NCBI GenBank assembly: GCA_900548845.1
Contig: URMI01000096.1
Location: 1-5,362 of the forward strand
Direction of reading: 5' to 3'
DNA from: an uncultured Clostridia bacterium
Lineage (GTDB): Bacteria; Bacillota; Clostridia; Christensenellales; Borkfalkiaceae
Length of the DNA stretch: 5,362 bases
Part shown: piece after piece, positions 1-5,362 of the stretch
Layout of the letters: each line of letters opens with the position of its first letter
Numbering within the stretch: position 1 is the stretch's first letter
Translations under genes and position numbers: made by a program
Notes under the pieces: model-generated
Told to the model about the DNA's origin: nothing
The model's database searches: none
Seen by the model: the letters and a program-made list of their open reading frames with translations, nothing else

Positions 1-1526
1 TAGATCTTACCGGTGGAGCCGTCGAGGGAGAGCGCGTCGCCTTCCTTGAAGACCTTGCCTGCAAGGGTGAACTGCTTGTTCTCTTCGTCCATCTTGATGT
101 CGCCGCAGCCGGAGACGCAGCAGGTGCCCATACCGCGGGCAACGACGGCTGCGTGAGAGGTCTGGCCGCCGCGGACGGTGAGGATGCCCTGTGCGTACTT
201 CATGCCTTCGATGTCCTCAGGGGAGGTCTCGAGGCGGACGAGGACGACCTTCTTGCCGGCCTTGCCTTCCTTGACGGCGTCTTCTGCCGTAAAGACGATG
301 GTACCTGCGGCAGCGCCGGGGGAAGCTGCGATACCCTTGCCGACGACGTTGTTCTTATCGGCAGCCTTGAGGGCGTTGGGATCGAACTGAGGGTGCAGGA
401 GCATGTCGAGCGACTTCGCGTCGATCTGCATGAGCGCTTCCTGCTCAGTGATCATGCCCTCGTCGATGAGGTCGCATGCGATCTTGATGGCGGCAGCAGC
501 CGTGCGCTTGCCGTTACGCGTCTGGAGCATATAGAGCTTCTCGTTCTCGACGGTGAACTCCATATCCTGCATGTCGCGGTAGTGATTTTCGAGGATCTTG
601 CAGACTTCCTGGAACTGCTCGTAGACCTTGGGGAAGACTTCCGCCATCTTGGCGATGGGCATAGGCGTGCGGACGCCTGCAACGACGTCTTCGCCCTGTG
701 CGTTGGTGAGGAACTCGCCCATGAGGCCCTTCTCGCCCGTAGCGGGGTTACGCGTGAAGGCAACGCCCGTACCGCAGTTGTCGCCCATGTTGCCGAACGC
801 CATCATCTGGACGTTGACGGCGGTACCCCAGCTGTAAGGGATGTCGTGGTCCATACGGTAGACGTTCGCACGGGGGTTGTCCCACGAACGGAAGACTGCC
901 TTGATCGCTTCGAAGAGCTGCTCCTTGGGATCGGAGGGGAAGTCCTTGCCGAGCTGGTTCTTGTACTCGGCCTTGAACTGGTTGGCAAGCTCTTTAAGAT
1001 CGTCTGCCGTGAGCTCGACGTCCTGCGTGACGCCCTTCTTTTCCTTCATCTCGTCGATGAGCTTTTCGAAGTACTTCTTGCCGACTTCCATGACGACGTC
1101 GGAGAACATCTGGATGAATCTTCTGTAGCAGTCCCAAGCCCAACGGGGGTTGTTCGACTTCTTTGCGATGGTCTCGACGACCTCTTCGTTGAGGCCGAGG
1201 TTGAGGATGGTATCCATCATGCCGGGCATGGAAGCGCGTGCGCCCGAACGGACGGAGACGAGGAGAGGGTTCTCCTTATCGCCGAACTTCTTGCCGCAGA
1301 TCTTCTCCATCTTGTCGACGTACTCCATGATCTCAGCCTGGATCTCGGGATTGATCTGACGGCCGTCCTCATAGTACTGCGTGCATGCTTCGGTGGAGAT
1401 GGTGAAGCCCTGAGGCACGGGAAGACCGATGTTGGTCATCTCTGCAAGGTTTGCGCCCTTGCCGCCGAGCAGGTTTCTCATCGTTGCGTTACCTTCGGTA
1501 AAAAGATAACAATACTTTTTTGCCAT
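1..1526 (-). CDS. ppdK: Pyruvate, phosphate dikinase, N-terminal 508 residues (gene runs off the left edge)
   Basis: This cytosolic enzyme interconverts ATP + pyruvate + Pi and AMP + PEP + PPi, and serves as a PPi-linked glycolytic or gluconeogenic step. Translation from the ATG at 1526-1524 gives an open frame of 508 full codons up to the window edge. The ATP-grasp domain spans about residues 1-340, with GGKGANLAEM near 21-30 (K23), SVRSGARASMPGMMDTILNLG (R93) and MLQTRNGKRTA (R337). These correspond to ATP-binding K22, R92 and R337 of the Clostridium symbiosum enzyme. The swivelling phosphohistidine domain follows, with RLETSPEDIEGM and GGQTSHAAVVARGMG, whose catalytic His is H458 (C. symbiosum H455). 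The family is about 875 aa long, so roughly 365 residues, the C-terminal PEP/pyruvate-binding barrel, lie outside. The start is set by MAKKY matching family N-termini and by an AGGAGG site 7 nt upstream. The residue three before the catalytic His is Gln rather than the usual Met. Its first five alanine codons are all GCA, unlike the GCG/GCC-rich gyrase genes. It has its own promoter and follows a terminator, so it is probably independent of gyrA. Confidence 0.97.
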   Translation of the reverse strand, partial: MAKKYCYLFTEGNATMRNLLGGKGANLAEMTNIGLPVPQGFTISTEACTQYYEDGRQINPEIQAEIMEYVDKMEKICGKKFGDKENPLLVSVRSGARASMPGMMDTILNLGLNEEVVETIAKKSNNPRWAWDCYRRFIQMFSDVVMEVGKKYFEKLIDEMKEKKGVTQDVELTADDLKELANQFKAEYKNQLGKDFPSDPKEQLFEAIKAVFRSWDNPRANVYRMDHDIPYSWGTAVNVQMMAFGNMGDNCGTGVAFTRNPATGEKGLMGEFLTNAQGEDVVAGVRTPMPIAKMAEVFPKVYEQFQEVCKILENHYRDMQDMEFTVENEKLYMLQTRNGKRTAAAAIKIACDLIDEGMITEQEALMQIDAKSLDMLLHPQFDPNALKAADKNNVVGKGIAASPGAAAGTIVFTAEDAVKEGKAGKKVVLVRLETSPEDIEGMKYAQGILTVRGGQTSHAAVVARGMGTCCVSGCGDIKMDEENKQFTLAGKVFKEGDALSLDGSTGKI

Positions 1527-1533
1527 GAAACTT

Positions 1534-1539
1534 CCTCCT
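1534..1539 (-). promoter_or_regulatory. Strong ribosome binding site of ppdK
   Basis: Read on the minus strand, AGGAGG lies 7 nt before the ATG at 1526. It is a full match to the anti-Shine-Dalgarno core at ideal spacing. It fixes the start codon and suggests high translation, in keeping with an abundant central-metabolism enzyme. Confidence 0.92.
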
Positions 1540-1564
1540 AATAAATTTTCAGCTTACGCTCCGC

Positions 1565-1608
1565 TTTCACGGAATATCCGTCTATTATTCTACAACATTC
1601 CCGTGAAA
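1565..1608. promoter_or_regulatory. Inverted repeat bracketing the ppdK -10 box (candidate operator)
   Basis: On the plus strand, TTTCACGGAAT (1565-1575) is the inverted copy of ATTCCCGTGAAA (1597-1608), with a single extra C in the second arm. This gives 11 matching positions around a 21-nt centre. The second arm fills the -35/-10 spacer. The -10 box (1587-1592) is in the centre, and the first arm lies just past the predicted transcription start. Only one arm would be in the RNA, so a DNA-level binding site is more likely than an mRNA hairpin. No regulator can be named from the sequence. Confidence 0.55.
1569..1581 (-). promoter_or_regulatory. Small hairpin at the predicted 5' end of the ppdK mRNA
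   Basis: The minus strand reads ACGGATATTCCGT, with 5-bp arms ACGGA/TCCGT and a 3-nt loop. If transcription begins at or next to 1581, this would be the very first structure of the transcript. 5'-terminal stem-loops are known to protect some bacterial mRNAs from decay. The same bases overlap one arm of the larger inverted repeat, so they may instead be part of a protein-binding site. Confidence 0.35.
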
Positions 1609-1615
1609 ATTTCAA
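1587..1615 (-). promoter_or_regulatory. Predicted sigma-A-type promoter of ppdK
   Basis: On the minus strand, a -35 box TTGAAA (1615-1610) and a -10 box TAGAAT (1592-1587) are separated by exactly 17 nt. Each box is one base from consensus (TTGACA, TATAAT). Transcription would begin near 1580-1582, probably at the A complementary to 1581. That leaves a leader of about 55 nt ending in the AGGAGG site. The promoter sits after the gyrA terminator, so it would drive ppdK alone. This is prediction from sequence only. Confidence 0.82.
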
Positions 1616-1623
1616 GCTCTTTC

Positions 1624-1636
1624 GGAAAATTTTTCC
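1624..1636. promoter_or_regulatory. A/T-rich palindrome upstream of the ppdK -35 box
   Basis: GGAAAATTTTTCC consists of the arms GGAAAA/TTTTCC around a single T. It lies 8 nt upstream of the -35 hexamer, about -44 to -56 from the predicted start. This is where UP elements or activators usually act. The A- and T-runs could contact the RNA polymerase alpha subunit, or the palindrome could bind a dimeric regulator. The position and symmetry are seen; the function is inferred. Confidence 0.35.
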
Positions 1637-1670
1637 CCGCAAGTCGCAAGAAAAACGCACGTTAACGCGC

Positions 1671-1708
1671 AAAAGGGCGCCGCGACGGAACGCAGCGCCC
1701 CTCTTTTT
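1671..1708 (-). terminator. Rho-independent terminator after gyrA, possibly bidirectional
   Basis: In the minus-strand RNA, GGGCGCUGCG (1700-1691) pairs with CGCGGCGCCC (1684-1675) in 10 base pairs, one of them a U-G wobble, around the 6-nt loop UUCCGU. UUUU (1674-1671) follows and an A-run precedes it. It starts about 30 nt after the gyrA stop codon. The U-run is short and then turns GC-rich, so efficiency is uncertain. On the plus strand the same hairpin has one C/A mismatch and is followed by CTCTTTTT, so it might also stop antisense transcripts. Confidence 0.8.
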
Positions 1709-1731
1709 GATATTTTCGGGAAGAACGGGCG

Positions 1732-4299
1732 TCATGCCTCGTCGTTTTCCCCCTCTTCGCCCGCTTCGACAAGCGCTTCGTCGGAAGCCGTCGTCTCCTC
1801 GGGCGCGGTGACTTCCTCCTCTTCGTCGCGCTGGGTGGTGGCAACGGTCGCGACGACGCCCTCTTTGAGCGTCATGAGTTTGACGCCGCGCGTGTTCCTG
1901 CCGATGGTGAGGATGTCCTCCGCGTGCATTCTTATGACGATGCCCGCCGACGAGACGAGCAGCACGTCGTCCTCGTCCGAGACGAGCTTCATGCCCGCAA
2001 GGCGCCCCGTCTTTTCGTTGAAGACGCCCGCCTTGATGCCCTTGCCGCCGCGCGTCTGGACGCGGTAGTCCTCGGGGAGCGAACGCTTGCCGTAGCCGTT
2101 CTCGGTGACGGTCAGTATCTCCGCGCCCTCCCGAAGCACGATCATATCCACCGCCTCGTCCCCTTCCGAAAGGGAGATGGCTCTCACGCCCGTCGTATCT
2201 CTGCCCATCGGGCGCACGTCCGCCTCCTTAAAGCGGATGCACTTTCCGGAGCGGCTCGCAACGAGGATATCGTCCTCGCCCGAAGAGAACTGCACGGAGA
2301 TGAGCTCGTCGTCCTCGTTGATGCGGATAGCGATCTTGCCGCTGCGCAGGATATGGTCGAATTCGCTCGTCTTGGTCTTCTTGATGATGCCGCGCTTGGT
2401 CGCCATCACAAGATACCCCGTGCCGTTTTCCAGGACGGGCAGCATGGCGGCGACCTTCTCGCCCGCGGCAAGGGGCAGGATGTTGACGACGGCGCGGCCG
2501 CGTGCCGTCTTGTTGGCTTCGGGGATCTCGTACCCCTTGATCGAGTACACCTTCCCGAAATTACTGAAGAAGAGGATGGGAACGTGCGTGGAGCAGACGA
2601 ACATCTGCTCGACGAAGTCGTCCTCTTTGGGGCGGTGCCCCGTGACGCCCACGCCGCCGCGGTTCTGGGCGCGGTATTCGGCGACGGGGAAGCGCTTGAT
2701 ATAGCCGCCGCCCGTCATGGAGATGACGACGTCCTCCTCGTCGATGAGGTCTTCGTCCTCGATCGCGCCGTAGTCGACGGAGATCTCCGTGCGGCGGGGG
2801 GAGGGATACTTCTCCCTGATCTGCATGAGGTCGGCGCGGATGATGGCGAGAACGCGCGCCTCGTTGGCGAGGATATCGCGAAGGTCCGCGATGGTCGCGT
2901 GCAGCGCGTCGAGCTCTTCTCTGAGCTTTTCCACTTCGAGGGAAGTGAGGCGCTGCAATCTCATCTCGAGGATGGCGTTCGCCTGCTTTTCGCTGAGCGC
3001 GAAGGCCTCGAGGAGCTTCGCGGTCGCATCGTTCTTATCGCGCGAGCTCTTGATGATGGCGATGACTTCGTCGATGTTGGCAAGCGCCAGAACGAGGCCT
3101 TCGACGATATGCGCGCGCTCTTCCGCCCGCGCGAGGTCGAAGCGGGTGCGGCGGGTGATGACTTCCTTCTGGTGTTCGAGGTAGTAAACTAAAATTTCGC
3201 GCAGGTTGAGGACTTTGGGCTCGGTGCCGTTCTCGACGAGGGCGAGAAGGATGATGCCGTCCGACACCTGCAGGTTGGTGTGCTTATAGAGAGAGTTGAG
3301 CACGACCTGCGCGTTGGCGTCGCGCTTGCAGTCGATGACGATGCGCATGCCGTCGCGGCCCGATTCGTCGCGGATGTCCGCAATGCCTTCGATGCGCTTG
3401 TCGCGCACCATGTCGGCGATGGTCTTGACGAGCTGCGCCTTGTTGACCTGATAGGGGATCTCCGTGACGACGATGCGGCTCCTCACGTTCGCGCCCGAGC
3501 CCACTTCCTCGATCTCGCACTTGGAGCGGATGATGATGCTGCCCTGCCCCGTCCGGTACGCTTTGCGGATGCCGCTCCTGCCCATGATGATGCCGCCCGT
3601 GGGGAAATCGGGCGCGGGGATATACTGCATGAGCTCGTCGACTGTTATTTCCGGGTTGTCGATGAGGGCGACGGTGCCGTCGATCGCCTCGGCAAGGTTG
3701 TGGGGCGGGATGTTGGTCGCCATGCCCACGGCGATTCCGTCCGACCCGTTGACGAGGAGATTGGGGAAGCGCGCGGGGAGCACGGCGGGCTCCATCTCGT
3801 TGCCGTCGAAGTTGGGGAAGAAGTCCACCGTCTCCTTGTCGAGGTCGCGGAGCATCTCGGCGGCGAGCTTACTAAGGCGCGCCTCGGTATAACGCATGGC
3901 GGCAGCGCCGTCGCCGTCCACCGAGCCGAAGTTGCCGTGGCCGTCCACAAGGGGGAAGTTGATGGAGAAATCCTGCGCGAGGCGCACGAGGGCGTCGTAC
4001 ACCGAACTGTCGCCGTGGGGGTGGAATTTACCCAAGACGTCACCGACGACGCGGGCGCACTTACGATAATCTTTGTCGTTGTAGAGGCCCATCTCGTGCA
4101 TCGCATAGAGGATGCGGCGGTGGACGGGTTTGAGGCCGTCGCGAACGTCGGGAATGGCGCGCGACTTGTTGACCGCCATCGCATAGGCAATGAAGGAGCG
4201 TTTGAGCTCGTCGTCCACCTCGACATCGAGGATCTTGGTCATTGCCAGCGTTTTCTTAAATTCTTCTGTGAGCTCCGGGCTCGTCTCTTTCTTTGCCAT
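1732..4299 (-). CDS. gyrA: DNA gyrase subunit A (DNA topoisomerase II, ATP-hydrolysing), complete, 855 aa
   Basis: GyrA is the DNA-cutting and DNA-wrapping half of gyrase. The A2B2 enzyme passes one duplex through a double-strand break and adds negative supercoils using ATP bound by GyrB. The winged-helix breakage domain holds [17 protein letters not shown] (about 51-67), the quinolone region with [10 protein letters not shown] (93-102), and AAAMRYTEA with catalytic Y137 and its partner R136 (E. coli R121/Y122). I189 in [13 protein letters not shown] matches the DNA-bending Ile174. S98 and D102 match E. coli S83 and D87 and are the quinolone-sensitive types. The tower and coiled-coil region follows, with [13 protein letters not shown]. 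The beta-pinwheel C-terminal domain starts near residue 525. Its GyrA-box position reads QNRGGVG (545-551) instead of Q[R/K]RGG[R/K]G, while a later blade has QTRGGKG (748-754). The tail after R824 has 15 acidic and no basic residues. Length fits the family (B. subtilis 821, E. coli 875). The start has GGAAGG 6 nt upstream. Topoisomerase IV ParC is a less likely alternative. Confidence 0.97.
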   Translation of the reverse strand: MAKKETSPELTEEFKKTLAMTKILDVEVDDELKRSFIAYAMAVNKSRAIPDVRDGLKPVHRRILYAMHEMGLYNDKDYRKCARVVGDVLGKFHPHGDSSVYDALVRLAQDFSINFPLVDGHGNFGSVDGDGAAAMRYTEARLSKLAAEMLRDLDKETVDFFPNFDGNEMEPAVLPARFPNLLVNGSDGIAVGMATNIPPHNLAEAIDGTVALIDNPEITVDELMQYIPAPDFPTGGIIMGRSGIRKAYRTGQGSIIIRSKCEIEEVGSGANVRSRIVVTEIPYQVNKAQLVKTIADMVRDKRIEGIADIRDESGRDGMRIVIDCKRDANAQVVLNSLYKHTNLQVSDGIILLALVENGTEPKVLNLREILVYYLEHQKEVITRRTRFDLARAEERAHIVEGLVLALANIDEVIAIIKSSRDKNDATAKLLEAFALSEKQANAILEMRLQRLTSLEVEKLREELDALHATIADLRDILANEARVLAIIRADLMQIREKYPSPRRTEISVDYGAIEDEDLIDEEDVVISMTGGGYIKRFPVAEYRAQNRGGVGVTGHRPKEDDFVEQMFVCSTHVPILFFSNFGKVYSIKGYEIPEANKTARGRAVVNILPLAAGEKVAAMLPVLENGTGYLVMATKRGIIKKTKTSEFDHILRSGKIAIRINEDDELISVQFSSGEDDILVASRSGKCIRFKEADVRPMGRDTTGVRAISLSEGDEAVDMIVLREGAEILTVTENGYGKRSLPEDYRVQTRGGKGIKAGVFNEKTGRLAGMKLVSDEDDVLLVSSAGIVIRMHAEDILTIGRNTRGVKLMTLKEGVVATVATTQRDEEEEVTAPEETTASDEALVEAGEEGENDEA

Positions 4300-4305
4300 A
4301 TCGTT

Positions 4306-4324
4306 CCTTCCGGCGTCCCCGCCG
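4306..4324 (-). promoter_or_regulatory. gyrA ribosome binding site abutting a GNRA-loop hairpin
   Basis: On the minus strand, GGAAGG (4311-4306) lies 6 nt before the gyrA ATG. Directly upstream, CGGCG-GGGA-CGCCG (4324-4311) forms a perfect 5-bp stem closed by a GGGA loop of the GNRA class. The last stem base is also the first base of the ribosome binding site. The hairpin could set how accessible the site is, or act as a stable landmark next to it. The pairing is seen; a role in translation is inferred. Confidence 0.6.
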
Positions 4325-4389
4325 TTTGTTTCTCCCGATCCCTCTCGGCTCTCTAGGAGTTATCGCTTCCCCTGCTTCCTAAAATACTT

Positions 4390-4420
4390 CCGCGAGCAAA
4401 ACCACGCTTTTGCGCTGCGG
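4390..4420 (-). other. Stem-loop in the gyrB-gyrA gap (GCAAAA/TTTTGC)
   Basis: On the minus strand, GCAAAA (4413-4408) and TTTTGC (4401-4396) pair around the 6-nt loop GCGTGG. An outer CCGC/GCGG stem (4420-4417 with 4393-4390) is separated from it by a small internal loop. The arms are the same hexamers as in the hairpin after gyrB, in swapped order, so the two structures could pair with each other instead of folding separately. No U-run follows, so it is not a standard terminator. Confidence 0.5.
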
Positions 4421-4430
4421 GACTCAATTT

Positions 4431-4446
4431 GCCCTATGCTTAGGGC
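4431..4446. other. Perfect 6-bp stem-loop in the middle of the gyrB-gyrA gap
   Basis: GCCCTA (4431-4436) and TAGGGC (4441-4446) form a perfect inverted repeat around 4 nt. On the minus strand the loop is AGCA. The hairpin lies between the two GCAAAA/TTTTGC stem-loops. No U-run follows on the minus strand. It could be part of a structured gyrA leader or a protein-binding palindrome; nothing in the sequence decides between these. Confidence 0.45.
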
Positions 4447-4516
4447 TTATTGTCCTTAGAATGACAAACAACGTTCGCGGGCGAAAACGCCGCTTAAAAT
4501 CAACCGACCACACCCC

Positions 4517-4554
4517 TCACGGCATTTGTTTTGCGAAGCAAAAGAAATGCGTGA
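4517..4554 (-). other. Long imperfect hairpin starting one base after the gyrB stop
   Basis: In the minus-strand RNA, UCAC + GCAUUU + UUUUGC pairs with GCAAAA + AAAUGC + GUGA, giving 16 base pairs around a 3-nt UUC loop, with one C-C mismatch and one bulged C. It begins one nucleotide after the TAG stop of gyrB. No U-run follows (the next bases are GGGG), so it does not look like an ordinary terminator. It may protect the gyrB 3' end, mark a processing site between gyrB and gyrA, cause partial termination, or be a dispersed palindromic repeat of this genome. Confidence 0.6.
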
Positions 4555-4555
4555 A

Positions 4556-5362
<807 letters not shown>

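Noticed and set aside
153..1541. 462-aa open frame on the plus strand opposite ppdK
   Set aside because: The minus strand here encodes a clear PPDK with all key motifs. The antisense frame has low-complexity Leu/Val/Asp/His-rich composition typical of a shadow of a GC-biased gene, and has no recognisable domain.
1660..1667. CGTTAACG palindrome between the terminator and the ppdK promoter
   Set aside because: Eight bases of symmetry with no supporting context; expected by chance and too far from the promoter boxes to interpret.
1924..3192. 422-aa open frame on the plus strand opposite gyrA
   Set aside because: It mirrors the codon bias of gyrA (rich in Ala, Asp, Val, Leu, Arg) and resembles no known family. 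Its start has no credible promoter context of its own.
3645..4226. 193-aa minus-strand frame inside gyrA
   Set aside because: It is a Ser/Thr/Arg/Pro-rich frame-shifted reading of gyrA, whose own frame is intact and contains the catalytic motifs.
3280..4356. 358-aa open frame on the plus strand opposite the gyrA 5' half
   Set aside because: It has the same shadow composition (His/Val/Asp/Glu-rich), lies opposite the most conserved part of GyrA, and has no domain.
4300..4555. A separate gyrA promoter in the gap, for example TTGTCA on the minus strand at about 4462-4467
   Set aside because: TTGTCA is one base from a -35 consensus, but no acceptable -10 hexamer lies 16-18 nt downstream; the best candidates there are CCCTAA, CCTAAG and CTAAGC.

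Overview
The window holds three genes, all transcribed on the minus strand. In transcription order they are the 3' part of gyrB (DNA gyrase subunit B), a complete gyrA (DNA gyrase subunit A), and the 5' part of ppdK (pyruvate, phosphate dikinase). gyrB enters at the right edge and ppdK leaves at the left edge. No RNA gene, mobile element, CRISPR array or phage-like gene is visible. The sequence suggests a GC-rich member of the Bacillota, probably class Clostridia. This rests on the adjacent gyrB-gyrA pair, a GyrB without the C-terminal insertion seen in E. coli, strong AGGAGG ribosome binding, and a PPDK that resembles the Clostridium symbiosum enzyme almost motif for motif. A finer placement cannot be made from these genes by eye.

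Layout from right to left, as transcribed. At 5362-4556 are the last 268 codons of gyrB, carrying the TOPRIM metal-binding motifs. The 256-bp gap at 4555-4300 has no gene, but it contains four stem-loops: one directly after the gyrB stop, two in the middle, and one with a GNRA-type loop that touches the gyrA ribosome binding site. At 4299-1732 is gyrA (855 aa), with intact catalytic residues and a wild-type-like quinolone region. The usual GyrA-box position in its C-terminal domain is atypical, and it ends in an acidic tail. At about 1708-1671 is a strong hairpin terminator that closes the gyrase unit. At 1615-1587 is a near-consensus sigma-A-type promoter for ppdK, with an inverted repeat bracketing its -10 box and an A/T-rich palindrome just upstream of its -35. 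At 1526-1 are the first 508 codons of ppdK, covering the ATP-grasp domain and the phosphohistidine domain. The PEP/pyruvate barrel lies outside the window.

How the genes work together: GyrA and GyrB form the A2B2 gyrase that introduces negative supercoils using ATP, and they are probably co-transcribed. ppdK is a separate transcription unit for central carbon metabolism, interconverting PEP and pyruvate with ATP/AMP and Pi/PPi. The terminator and private promoter between gyrA and ppdK support that separation. The parts most worth a second look are non-coding (the structured gyrB-gyrA gap and the ppdK operator-like repeat) together with the variant GyrA box. I see no new multi-gene system here.
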